From Candidatus Methylomirabilota bacterium (lineage in GTDB: Bacteria; Methylomirabilota; Methylomirabilia; Methylomirabilales; JACQHM01), in assembly GCA_016199025.1 (NCBI GenBank), contig JACQHM010000028.1:1-13875 (forward strand): a DNA stretch of 13,875 bases, in the 5' to 3' direction. The translations under genes were made by a program, and so were the position numbers. The notes beneath the pieces are model-generated. The model ran no database searches. It was not told where the DNA came from and saw only the letters and a program-made list of their open reading frames with translations. Of this stretch, positions 5,806 through 12,912 are shown one piece after another (the first letter of the stretch is position 1; each line of letters opens with the position of its first letter).

Positions 5806-6720
5806 ATGATGAAGATCATGGTGAAGCGGCCCACGCTCCAGGATCTGGACCTGCCCCTCGGGAAGCGGGTCCGGCTCCACCGGCTCCTCTACGAACACGG
5901 GCCTGGAAATGGGACCCTCCTTCTCCTCCCCTTGGATCAGGGGTTAGAGCATGGCCCCCGGGACTTCTTCGCCAACCCCGAGAGCGCTGATCCTGACTTT
6001 CAGATGCGCCTGGCCAAGGAGGGGGGGTATTCAGGTATCGTCCTCCAGGTCGGCTTGGCGTCCAAGTACTTGAAAGGCTATGAAGGGACCGCCCCTCTGG
6101 TCTTAAAGTTAAATGGGAAGACGGAGATCCCCGACGATTCAAGGGCCCTCTCGCCCCAGACAGCCTCCGTGGAGGATGCCTTGCGGCTGGGTGCTGATGC
6201 GGTGGGCTACACCCTCTACGTCGGCTCCCCCCGCCAGGACGAGGACTTCATTCAGCTTAGGCGGATCCGGGAGGACTGCGATCGCTACGGCATGCCTTTG
6301 ATCATCTGGTCCTATCCCAGGGGGGAGGCCATCGCTCGAAAAGGGGGGAGGGATTCGCTCTACGCCATCGATTACGCCTCCCGTGTGGCGGCAGAGCTGG
6401 GGGCGGATGTGGTGAAGGTCAACGTGCCGAAGATTGATCCTGAGAAGGATAAGGAGACCCCCAAGCCCTATAACACCTTACAACCGACGCAGGAAGAATC
6501 GATCCAGAGGGTCATCCGCTCGGCCGGGAGGACCCTGGTCATCATCTCGGGCGGCGAGAAGGTCAGCGACCAAGAGCTCCTGGAAAAGGCCAGGCTCAGC
6601 ATGGAGGCAGGGGCCACGGGCCTGATCTTCGGCCGGAACATCTGGCAGCGTCCCTATGCCGAGGCCCTCCGGATCACCCAGGAGATCAGGAAGCTCCTGT
6701 TGGAGTTTCCCGCCTCCTAG
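5806..6720 (+). CDS. fbaB: Class I fructose-bisphosphate aldolase, DhnA/FbaB type
   Basis: Schiff-base aldolase of the DhnA family, converting fructose 1,6-bisphosphate to glyceraldehyde 3-phosphate and dihydroxyacetone phosphate; it needs no metal. The start at ATG 5806 gives 304 aa and has GAGGAGG (5793-5799) 6 nt upstream. The longer frame from 5761 would begin before the predicted transcript start. Landmarks: LLPLDQGLEHGPRDFF (about 40-55), LKLNGKT (about 101-107), DALRLGADAVGYTLYVGS (about 124-141) and VVKVNVPK with the likely Schiff-base lysine K204. A phosphate-binding IISGGEK follows near 246-252, then GATGLIFGRNIWQRP. The pcm start codon follows after 7 bp. Relatives of this fold include LsrF and the archaeal ADH synthase, but the sequence reads most like bacterial FbaB-type aldolases. 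Confidence 0.88.
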   Translation: MMKIMVKRPTLQDLDLPLGKRVRLHRLLYEHGPGNGTLLLLPLDQGLEHGPRDFFANPESADPDFQMRLAKEGGYSGIVLQVGLASKYLKGYEGTAPLVLKLNGKTEIPDDSRALSPQTASVEDALRLGADAVGYTLYVGSPRQDEDFIQLRRIREDCDRYGMPLIIWSYPRGEAIARKGGRDSLYAIDYASRVAAELGADVVKVNVPKIDPEKDKETPKPYNTLQPTQEESIQRVIRSAGRTLVIISGGEKVSDQELLEKARLSMEAGATGLIFGRNIWQRPYAEALRITQEIRKLLLEFPAS

Positions 6721-6727
6721 AATATCG

Positions 6728-7453
6728 ATGATGAGAATGCTCCTTTGGGCGACCGTGGTTGCGGTGGGGCTTCATACCTTCGCCTTGGCCCTCGATGAGG
6801 ATCATTTTGCAGGGAAGAGACAGGCCATGGTGGAGCGGCAGCTCAAGGCCCGAGGGATCGCCGACCCCGAGGTGCTTCGGGTCATGGGGAAGGTGCCCCG
6901 TCACCGGTTCGTCGATCCAAGCTATGCCCCCTTGGCCTATGCTGACCGGCCCCTCCCCATCGGAGAAGGCCAGACCATCTCCCAGCCTTACATCGTGGCC
7001 CTCATGACGGAGCTCCTGCGCCTGAAGCCCTCGGACAAGGTCCTGGAGGTGGGGACCGGCTCCGGCTACCAGGCGGCGATCCTGGCGGAGCTGGCCAGGG
7101 AGGTGTACACCGTGGAGATCTTCCCATCCTTGGGGAAGAAGGCGGTCCAGCGCCTGACGGCCTTAGGCTATGAAAGCGTCAAGGTCAAGATCGGGGATGG
7201 CTATTTCGGATGGAAAGAGCACGCCCCCTTTGATGCCATCGTGGTCACCGCCGCGGCCAACCACCTGCCGCCTCCTCTCCTGGATCAACTGAAGGAGGGG
7301 GGACGGATGGCCATCCCCGTGGGTGCTCCCTTTTACACCCAGAGCCTGATCCTTGCCGAGAAACGGAACGGGAAGGTCCTGACCAACCAGGTGGCCCAGG
7401 TCCTGTTCGTTCCCCTTTTGGGCGGCCATGGGGGTTCAGGGTCAAGGTTCTGA
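6728..7453 (+). CDS. pcm: Exported protein-L-isoaspartate O-methyltransferase
   Basis: Transfers a methyl group from SAM to isoaspartyl residues in aged proteins, starting their repair. The 241-aa product has family blocks RQAMVERQLKARGI, VPRHRFVDP, GEGQTISQPYIVALM, the SAM-binding motif VLEVGTGSGYQAAIL and FDAIVVTAAANHLPPPL, with VPVG-like IPVGAP near the end. The ATG pair at 6728/6731 is followed by a clear signal sequence: MMRMLLWATVVAVGLHTFALA, where the last bases encode an ALA-type cleavage site near residue 22. The enzyme is therefore predicted to be exported, unlike the cytoplasmic E. coli form. The ribosome site is weak. The gene sits 7 bp after the aldolase and is probably translated from the same mRNA. 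How an exported Pcm would obtain SAM is unclear. Confidence 0.92.
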   Translation: MMRMLLWATVVAVGLHTFALALDEDHFAGKRQAMVERQLKARGIADPEVLRVMGKVPRHRFVDPSYAPLAYADRPLPIGEGQTISQPYIVALMTELLRLKPSDKVLEVGTGSGYQAAILAELAREVYTVEIFPSLGKKAVQRLTALGYESVKVKIGDGYFGWKEHAPFDAIVVTAAANHLPPPLLDQLKEGGRMAIPVGAPFYTQSLILAEKRNGKVLTNQVAQVLFVPLLGGHGGSGSRF

Positions 7454-7507
7454 TAGGGCTATCGGTTTGTGTGATGGAGGAAGCGTCCGATCACTGGAGG
7501 AGTTTCC

Positions 7508-8479
7508 GTGGCGAAGACAATCCTCTTGGTCATCCGGGATGAGCAGATCATCAAGGGCCTGAAAGTGCTCCTGGAATCCGAGGGGTATCTTGTCCGAACG
7601 GCGAAGAATGGCCGGGAGGCCGTTAAGAGCTTTGAGGGGGCGTTCCCGGACCTTGTACTCCTGGAGGTCACCCTCCCCCCAGAGCTCTCCTATGAAGAAG
7701 CCCGTCTCCTGAAGCAGGTGGCTCCCAGGACGCCCGTGATCCTCATGACGGAGGTCCCTTTAAGCGAGCCGGATCGGGCATTGGGCTTTCAAGTCGGGGT
7801 GGATGGCTTCATCCCCAAGCCTCAGGCCTTCCCCGAGCTCCTCTCGTACCTTGAGGAGAAGCTACGGACGGGAGAGACTGCCGAAGAGGAAACGGCGCTC
7901 CCTTCCCAGTCTTCCTCCGTCTCGATCTTCCTTGCCACCTGCCCCGAGTGCCGGGCAAAGTTTAAGGCCAAGGAAGGGAGGGCCCCGGAAAAGGCCTTCC
8001 GGCTCGAATGCCCGAGCTGCCAATATATCTTCCTCGCCTCCCCCGCACAGCTTGAGGCGGTCGAACCCTCCCACCCCATGGCCCCTTTCCAGCAGCCTTC
8101 CGGGGCCAAGGTCCTGGTGGTCGAGGACACAGACCTCTTCAGGAATTATGTCGTAGACATCCTCCGGGGAGCCGGCTACCAGGTCGTCACCGCTATCAAT
8201 GGATCTGAGGCCTTAGGGCTCCTTCCCCAGGAGAGGCCGGATCTCGTCCTCACGGACCTGTTGCTCCCCGGCCTTCACGGCTTTGACCTTTGTAAGGAGA
8301 TCAAGGCAAGGTTCGGGATCCCCGTGATCATGATGACAGGGGTCTACAAGAGCCTCCAGTACCAACTGGAAGGCCGTTGGCGGTACGGGGCGGACGAGTT
8401 CCTCGTCAAGCCCTTCAGCCCTGAGGAGATCCTGGGGAAGGTCAAGGGGGTGTTGGCCAAAAGAAGGGGGGAGGGATAA
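7508..8479 (+). CDS. Pseudo-receiver / zinc-ribbon / receiver signalling protein
   Basis: A 323-aa protein of three parts. Receiver 1 (about 3-120) has the fold pattern (ILLVIRDEQ, FIPKP), but the phospho-acceptor Asp is Glu (E53 in LVLLEVTLP) and the acid pair is only RD, so it should not be phosphorylated normally. A treble-clef-like zinc ribbon follows, with C145/C148 and C168/C171 (CPEC...CPSC), similar to MJ0042-type fingers. Receiver 2 (about 200-320) is canonical: E206-D207, D250 in LVLTDLLLPG, T277 in MMTG and a late FLVKPF lysine. There is no DNA-binding or enzymatic output domain, so it probably acts through protein contacts. The GTG start is chosen because GGAGGAG (7496-7502) lies 5 nt upstream. 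It lies 54 bp after pcm and before a diguanylate cyclase gene that may be its partner. Confidence 0.88.
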   Translation: MAKTILLVIRDEQIIKGLKVLLESEGYLVRTAKNGREAVKSFEGAFPDLVLLEVTLPPELSYEEARLLKQVAPRTPVILMTEVPLSEPDRALGFQVGVDGFIPKPQAFPELLSYLEEKLRTGETAEEETALPSQSSSVSIFLATCPECRAKFKAKEGRAPEKAFRLECPSCQYIFLASPAQLEAVEPSHPMAPFQQPSGAKVLVVEDTDLFRNYVVDILRGAGYQVVTAINGSEALGLLPQERPDLVLTDLLLPGLHGFDLCKEIKARFGIPVIMMTGVYKSLQYQLEGRWRYGADEFLVKPFSPEEILGKVKGVLAKRRGEG

Positions 8480-8580
8480 CGGGGAAGCCATGGGCAGGGA
8501 GCAGGGCTCTTCATTGGGTGAGGCAGGCATGGAGATTGCATTAAAAAAGGGGAGGTTGTTCACCTGTTTCCAGGGTAAAG

Positions 8581-10011
8581 ATGGTAGGAGAAGCTAGGAT
8601 CTTGTTAGTCGATGAGAGCATCACCAGGCGAGCGGTGCTCACAGACTTTCTCGCCTCCAATGGTTATGACGTTTGCGAGGCTGGCGAGGTAGAAGAGGCC
8701 CTTCGCCTAGCCAAGAGTTTCGGGCCGGACCTCATCCTGTTGGATATCTCCTTTGCTCACCGAAACGGGGTGGAGGTCTTAAGGGCATTGAAGAAAGACG
8801 GTGGAAAGGGGGGGATCCCGATCATCGTGATCGTCGCTAGGGAGGGGGAAGTCGTCCAAGGCATCGAGGCGCTGGCGGACGATTGTGTGACCAGGCCTGT
8901 CCGAGGGCCTAAGCTTCTCACCAGGATCACGACCCAGCTTCGGGGCAGATACCTCCAGGAGGAGTTGGAGAAGGAGAAGCGGGACCTCTCGGCCATCCTG
9001 GAGATCACGAGGGCCATTTCCTCCACCCTTAAACCGGAGGAGATCTTGTCCATCATCGTCAGGAAGGCTGCAACCATCCTGGGGGCCCTCCGCTGTTCGC
9101 TGATCTTGGTCAGCCAGGACGGCAAGCATGGGTACGTCCTCGCCTCCCATGAGAGCCCGGATCTCCCCCGGGTCAAGATCCCCCTCCGCCGGTATCCCGA
9201 GGTCAGGGAGGCGATCCAGACTCGTCGGACGGTCATTGTGTGGGACGTTGCCGAGGATCCCTTGATGACCGGTGTAAGGGAGAGGCTTCTCGCCAAGGAC
9301 GTCACCTCGATCCTGGTGTTGCCCATCGTCCTCGAGGATGATGTTGTCGGGACCCTCCTCCTCAGGATGGCCAGGTCCCAGAGAACTTTTACCGAGCGAG
9401 AGGTGAGGCTTTGCGAGATCATTGCAGAGCTGGCCGCCAACGCCCTTCAGAATGCCCGCCTGTTCCAGGATCTTGAGCTCGAGAATCTCCATCTCGAGAA
9501 GCTGGTGTTGATCGACGATCTCACCGATGCGTACAACCGCCGTTTCCTCTTCAAACGGCTTGAGGAGGAGTTCAAGAGAGCCCAGCGGTCCCGCCAGCCC
9601 CTCTCCTGCATCATGCTGGACATCGACCACTTCAAACAGGTGAACGACTTCTGCGGGCACGACCAGGGGGACCGGGTGTTGAAGGAACTTGCGGCGTTGA
9701 TCATGGCGAGGATCCGGCGGACCGACCTCCTGGCCCGATACGGTGGGGAGGAATTTGTGATCCTCCTCCCCTCAACGGATGGAGAGGGGGTCTATGCGGA
9801 GGCCGAGCGGATCCGGCTGGCGGTGAAGGCCTACCCCTTCACCGGCTTGGGGCCATTCCTGCCGTTGACCGTGAGCCAGGGGGTTGCCACCTACCCTCAT
9901 GAACGGGTGAAAAGCAGCCACGATCTTCTGGTGGAGGCCGACAACGCCCTCTACCTGGCGAAAGGTTCGGGCAGGGACACCGTTATGGCTGCCTGGCTGT
10001 CCTCCCCTTGA
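8581..10011 (+). CDS. Diguanylate cyclase with receiver and GAF domains
   Basis: A 476-aa protein that would make cyclic di-GMP. The receiver (about 5-118) keeps D11 and phospho-Asp D55 (LILLDISF), but the conserved Lys is Arg (R105 in CVTRPVRG), so its switching may be altered. A coiled-coil linker (123-140) leads to a GAF domain (about 150-295). The GGDEF domain (about 305-472) has DDLTDAYNRR, LDIDHFKQVND, the active-site GGEEF (388-392) and inhibitory I-site RRTD (379-382) at the usual distance, so it should be active and subject to product inhibition. No membrane segment is seen. The only in-frame start after the TAA at 8542 is ATG 8581, with a modest AGGG ribosome site. The upstream receiver protein is a plausible partner. 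Confidence 0.94.
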   Translation: MVGEARILLVDESITRRAVLTDFLASNGYDVCEAGEVEEALRLAKSFGPDLILLDISFAHRNGVEVLRALKKDGGKGGIPIIVIVAREGEVVQGIEALADDCVTRPVRGPKLLTRITTQLRGRYLQEELEKEKRDLSAILEITRAISSTLKPEEILSIIVRKAATILGALRCSLILVSQDGKHGYVLASHESPDLPRVKIPLRRYPEVREAIQTRRTVIVWDVAEDPLMTGVRERLLAKDVTSILVLPIVLEDDVVGTLLLRMARSQRTFTEREVRLCEIIAELAANALQNARLFQDLELENLHLEKLVLIDDLTDAYNRRFLFKRLEEEFKRAQRSRQPLSCIMLDIDHFKQVNDFCGHDQGDRVLKELAALIMARIRRTDLLARYGGEEFVILLPSTDGEGVYAEAERIRLAVKAYPFTGLGPFLPLTVSQGVATYPHERVKSSHDLLVEADNALYLAKGSGRDTVMAAWLSSP

Positions 10012-10034
10012 AGGAGAATTCTGACCGCGCGGGA

Positions 10035-11132
10035 CTATCCCTTCCTGATCACCTTGGTGTAGACAGCCTCGATGTTGCCGCCGATCCGCTCCCGGTACTG
10101 GCCCCTCGGGTACTTTGACATGCCCTGTTCGTACTGAGGTGCCAACTGGTCTGGGACGTGCCTTTTGATCTCGTCGAGGGTGGCCCCGTCGGCCGCTGCC
10201 TTCTTGACGGCGACGATCAGATCCGCCAGAAAGCTACGGAGGAAGACCAGGCGGTCTCTCCCGGCCACCTGGCCGTGACCCATGATCATGGTGGTGAAGT
10301 CCAGTTTTTCGACTTCGTCAAGGGTCTTCACCCACTCCTCGGGGTAGCCATCATCCAGGAAGGGCATCCAGTCGATGATGCAATCCCCCGTGACCAGGAT
10401 TTTTTCCTTCGGGAGATACACGAAGAGATCCCCCGAGGTGTGGGCGCGGCCCAGGAAGAGGAGCCGGATCTCCCGCCCTTGTTTGTACAGGGTCAAGGAT
10501 CGCTCAAAAGTGAGGGTCGGGAGAGCGGGCTTTAATCCTTTCAGCTCCCCCAGATAGGCCATCGTTTGCTGGAGGGCCGATTCCAGGCGCGAGCGGACCT
10601 CCGCATTGGAGGCCTTCGCGAGATCCGCCTGAAGCTGAGCGATCTCCTCGGGGAGGGTCTTGAGCTGCCGTTCGATGGAACCAAGGCCGCCGTTCCCCGC
10701 GTTGGGATTGGTCATGTTCTCGCGGGTGGCCTGGGAGGCGATGATCTCGATGTCCGGGAACAGAGCAGAGTAGGCCTCGTTCCCCTGCCAGTGGTCCCAG
10801 TGGAAGTGGGTGTTGATCACTTGCCGGACCGGTTTCCTGGTGATTTCGGCGATCGACTTCACCAACGCCCGGGCGGCCGAGGGCTTGGAGTGGGTATCGA
10901 CCACCACCACCCCGTCCTCGTTCATGATGACTGCGGCGTTGCAGTTAACCTTGTGCTGGGGAACGGCGATGGCGGCGTAGATCCCATCGGCGACCTGTTT
11001 CACCTCAAAGAGTTCCATACGCTCCTCCCTGGCAAAGACGGATGGAGAACGAAAGTGGTTGAGCATCCCGATCGCCCCGGCCGCCATTCCCAGCTTGGTG
11101 AGAAACTCCCGCCGGGTCCACAGATGTTGCAT
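10035..11132 (-). CDS. Tat-exported MBL-fold metallo-hydrolase
   Basis: A 365-aa metallo-beta-lactamase-fold hydrolase. ATG 11132 is chosen because AAGGAGG lies 6 nt upstream and the protein then starts with a twin-arginine signal: TRREFLTKLGMAAGAIGML (R7-R8, hydrophobic 13-24). Metal ligands are complete: H109, H111, D113 and H114 (THFHWDHWQGN), H231 (GRAHTSGD), D250 (VTGD) and H286 (MGHG). A helical, Glu/Ala/Lys-rich insertion (about 152-197) sits between the second and third metal motifs. The substrate is unknown. The arrangement resembles SoxH-like or quinoprotein-associated MBL enzymes rather than lactamases. It converges with the diguanylate cyclase gene (23 bp apart) and is separated from the next minus-strand gene by 154 bp of repeats. 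Confidence 0.88.
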   Translation of the reverse strand: MQHLWTRREFLTKLGMAAGAIGMLNHFRSPSVFAREERMELFEVKQVADGIYAAIAVPQHKVNCNAAVIMNEDGVVVVDTHSKPSAARALVKSIAEITRKPVRQVINTHFHWDHWQGNEAYSALFPDIEIIASQATRENMTNPNAGNGGLGSIERQLKTLPEEIAQLQADLAKASNAEVRSRLESALQQTMAYLGELKGLKPALPTLTFERSLTLYKQGREIRLLFLGRAHTSGDLFVYLPKEKILVTGDCIIDWMPFLDDGYPEEWVKTLDEVEKLDFTTMIMGHGQVAGRDRLVFLRSFLADLIVAVKKAAADGATLDEIKRHVPDQLAPQYEQGMSKYPRGQYRERIGGNIEAVYTKVIRKG

Positions 11133-11160
11133 GGCGCCCTCCTTCTTTCCCTTCAATATC

Positions 11161-11183
11161 CCCTCCCCCTTGATGGGGGAGGG
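11161..11183 (-). repeat. G/C-rich perfect hairpin upstream of the MBL gene
   Basis: CCCTCCCCC (11161-11169) and GGGGGAGGG (11175-11183) form a perfect 9-bp stem with a 5-nt loop, continuing into further G-tracts to about 11196. On the minus strand it lies about 16 nt before the MBL gene's ribosome site. It could be a dispersed palindrome or affect the leader; no T-run follows. Confidence 0.6.
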
Positions 11184-11212
11184 AAAGGGTGGGGGTGGCA
11201 TTCCACCTACGA

Positions 11213-11240
11213 GAGATTGCTTCGCTTCGCTCGCAATGAC
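11213..11240 (-). repeat. Dispersed short repeat of the ATTGCGAGCGAAGC type
   Basis: On the minus strand this reads GTCATTGCGAGCGAAGCGAA followed by GCAATCTC. ATTGC and GCAAT at its ends make it a weak inverted repeat around a GCGAAGCGAAGC core. From memory, very similar elements are scattered through intergenic DNA of many environmental bacterial genomes. It lies between the MBL gene and a binding-protein gene. Confidence 0.6.
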
Positions 11241-11250
11241 AGCTTATTCC

Positions 11251-11288
11251 CTTTGCCTTTTGCCTTTTGCCCTTTGCCTTTTGCCTTT
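11251..11288. repeat. Tandem heptamer array (YTTTGCC)5
   Basis: Five consecutive heptamers (CTTTGCC, TTTTGCC, TTTTGCC, CTTTGCC, TTTTGCC; 11251-11285) and a partial TTT run into the stop codon of the minus-strand binding-protein gene (11287-11289). The period of 7 would shift the reading frame if the array crept into the gene. Slippage in copy number is likely between strains. Confidence 0.75.
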
Positions 11289-12474
11289 ATCTCCTGGCGC
11301 TCCACGAAGGGATGGGGTAGATGAGCTTGGCGGTGGCGTACCTTTCTGGCCAGACAATCTCTTTCTTCCCGTGCTGCCATTGAATCAGGAACACGTCGTG
11401 GCCGATCGCTAACCCATCCTGATCGACCTTATACCGACCGTAGACCGTCACCATGTCTAAATTTGCCAAGGTGTCCCGGATCTTCTCCCGGTCTAACGAG
11501 CCTACCTTCGTGACCGCCGCCTCCAAGACCTGCCCAGCGGCATAGCCCCGGGCGGCAAGACCGCTAGGCAGCCGCCCAAATTCCTTCCTGAAGTCCTCGA
11601 TGAACTCTTGCATCCCAGGGAAGCCAAGGCCGGGGTGCGGCTCCCACTCGGACCACCCAAGGACATACTCTGCATCTTTCCCCAAGTCAGCGCCGAACTC
11701 GTCCTGATGAGCCCCAAACCCCACGGCATACAGCTTCGGCATGAAGTTCACCTGCTTCAATTGGCGGGTGATCAGCTTCGTCTCTTCGAAGTAGCTTCCT
11801 GTGAGCAAGACATCCGGCTTCAAGACCTTGATCTCCCGCAGCAGCCACTGGAAGTCCTTCTTCCCTTTCCGATATTCCTCATGGAAGACAAGCTGGAACC
11901 CCATCTCCCGAGCACTCTCGATGACCCCACGGGCCACGGAGTGGGCAAAAACCGTGTTCTCATTGATGAGCGCGATCCGCCTCAGCCCATGCTGCTTCGC
12001 AATGGCCCAGGCCCCATCAAAGAAGTGAGTTGCAGGCGTGGCAAGTCCGAAGACGTACCGGTAGCCCTGGTTCCAGATCTCTTCTGAGGAGGCTAACGGA
12101 ATCATCGGATACCGAAGTTTCTCGGTGACGGTGCTGGCAACGATGGCGATTGGGCTGTTCACGGGGCCAAGGACGAGATCCACTTTGTCCTGGAGGATCA
12201 ACTGCTGATACCGGTACACGCTCGTCTGGGGATCGCTCTTGTCATCATAGATGAGTAACTCGATCGGCCGTCCCAGGAGCCCCCCTTTGGCATTGACGTG
12301 CTTCGCCCACAACAGATACCCCTGATGAACGTACTTCCCGTCATCAGCAAATCTCCCTGTCAGGGCCAGAGACCCCCCGATCCTGATCGGTCCCTTCGGC
12401 GCCTCTTCCGGTTTCTGCTTGCACCCGAACCCTATCACCAGCAGGATGCCCAGAACGATCCTCCACGGCACCAT
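11287..12474 (-). CDS. Branched-chain amino acid-type ABC transporter substrate-binding protein
   Basis: LivK-like periplasmic-binding protein (Peripla_BP_6 type) that captures a small solute for an ABC importer. ATG 12474 is chosen: AGAGGAG (12483-12489) lies 8 nt upstream, and the 395-aa product starts with a short hydrophobic signal ending in VIGFGC, so C18 could be lipidated although the lipobox is not canonical. The mature part opens with PIRIGGSLALTGRFADDGK and continues with NAKGGLLGRPIELLIYDDKSDP and VDLVLGPVNSPIA, typical of lobe 1. The ligand is not evident; such proteins also bind amides and other small organic compounds. No permease or ATPase genes are in the window. Its C-terminal 160 residues are about 84% identical to the partial gene at 13382, so the two are recent paralogues. 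Confidence 0.92.
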   Translation of the reverse strand: MVPWRIVLGILLVIGFGCKQKPEEAPKGPIRIGGSLALTGRFADDGKYVHQGYLLWAKHVNAKGGLLGRPIELLIYDDKSDPQTSVYRYQQLILQDKVDLVLGPVNSPIAIVASTVTEKLRYPMIPLASSEEIWNQGYRYVFGLATPATHFFDGAWAIAKQHGLRRIALINENTVFAHSVARGVIESAREMGFQLVFHEEYRKGKKDFQWLLREIKVLKPDVLLTGSYFEETKLITRQLKQVNFMPKLYAVGFGAHQDEFGADLGKDAEYVLGWSEWEPHPGLGFPGMQEFIEDFRKEFGRLPSGLAARGYAAGQVLEAAVTKVGSLDREKIRDTLANLDMVTVYGRYKVDQDGLAIGHDVFLIQWQHGKKEIVWPERYATAKLIYPIPSWSARR

Positions 12475-12510
12475 TCGAGTTGCTCCTCTCATCATCTCAT
12501 ATCTCGTAGA

Positions 12511-12580
12511 GGCAGGGCGTGCCCTGCCCGATTCAAGGGCGAGCAAGCAGTGCCCCTCCTCTGAATCCCTCGCCCTCTTG
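12511..12580. repeat. Two adjacent inverted repeats in the divergent intergenic region
   Basis: GGCAGGGC (12511-12518) and GCCCTGCC (12521-12528) make a near-perfect palindrome with a 2-base centre. Next to it CAAGGGCGAG (12534-12543) pairs with CTCGCCC-TC-TTG (12569-12580), with two bulged bases. They lie between the divergent binding-protein gene and the toxin-antitoxin promoter. The role is unknown; the first looks like a REP-type element. Confidence 0.55.
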
Positions 12581-12600
12581 AGCGTGTCTCACCCTCGCTC

Positions 12601-12629
12601 TTGACATCCTCCCACCGATCGGCTACGAT
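12601..12629 (+). promoter_or_regulatory. Sigma-70 promoter of the toxin-antitoxin module
   Basis: TTGACA (12601-12606) is followed after 17 bp by TACGAT (12624-12629). This gives a leader of about 25 nt before the antitoxin ATG at 12661. Confidence 0.7.
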
Positions 12630-12632
12630 CGG
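12615..12632. promoter_or_regulatory. Candidate operator over the -10 box
   Basis: CCGATC (12615-12620) and GATCGG (12627-12632) form an inverted repeat with 6 bp between the arms, covering the -10 box. CCGATCGG (12615-12622) is itself a palindrome, and CCGAT recurs at 12634-12638. This placement suits autorepression by the antitoxin-toxin complex, but no DNA-binding domain is recognised in the small antitoxin. Confidence 0.45.
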
Positions 12633-12660
12633 ACCGATGTGTGCGGAGGAGGAAGCTTCG

Positions 12661-12912
12661 ATGCCCCATTTCATCCGAGCCATCTACGAAGACGGCGTCC
12701 TCAAACCCACTCGCCGGCTGAAGCTCAAAGAACGAGCCTGGTGCCTGATCTCGCTCTACCCTGAAGCTGAATGGAAAGAGGAGTTTAACACCCTCCTCCG
12801 TCGCATCCACACCCGCACCAAACGTTACCCCTTCGCCGAGATCGAACGTGACATCACTGCTGCCCGGGCCGAGGTCAGGGCAAATCGCCGTGAAGGTCGC
12901 CGTCCTCGTTGA
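12661..12912 (+). CDS. DUF104-like antitoxin (AF2212 type)
   Basis: An 83-aa protein whose N-terminus, MPHFIRAIYEDGVLKPTRRL, matches the DUF104/AF2212 pattern (I-A-Y-E-G-V-KP-L), a small beta-rich antitoxin family usually paired with PIN toxins. The C-terminal half (about 38-83) is charged, with many Arg, and could wrap the toxin. ATG 12661 has GGAGGAGGA (12645-12653) 7 nt upstream; the frame running back to 12601 would begin inside the promoter. Its end overlaps the PIN gene by 23 nt, the usual antitoxin-first, coupled layout. Antitoxin action is inferred from family and position. Confidence 0.8.
   Translation: MPHFIRAIYEDGVLKPTRRLKLKERAWCLISLYPEAEWKEEFNTLLRRIHTRTKRYPFAEIERDITAARAEVRANRREGRRPR

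Noticed and set aside
8779..9660. Minus-strand open frame of 293 codons
   Set aside because: Antisense shadow of the diguanylate cyclase gene with no domain.
11251..11288. CRISPR array
   Set aside because: Units are 7 bp in direct contact, without spacers.
10566..11324. Plus-strand open frame of 252 codons
   Set aside because: Antisense to the MBL gene and running through repeats; low-complexity His/Gly/Asp-rich translation.
12475..12546. Longer start for the binding protein at 12546 or 12495
   Set aside because: The extra residues precede the signal sequence with no good ribosome site; ATG 12474 has AGAGGAG at the right distance.
12601..12660. Antitoxin starting at TTG 12601
   Set aside because: TTG 12601 is the -35 box of the promoter; ATG 12661 has a strong ribosome site and matches the family start.
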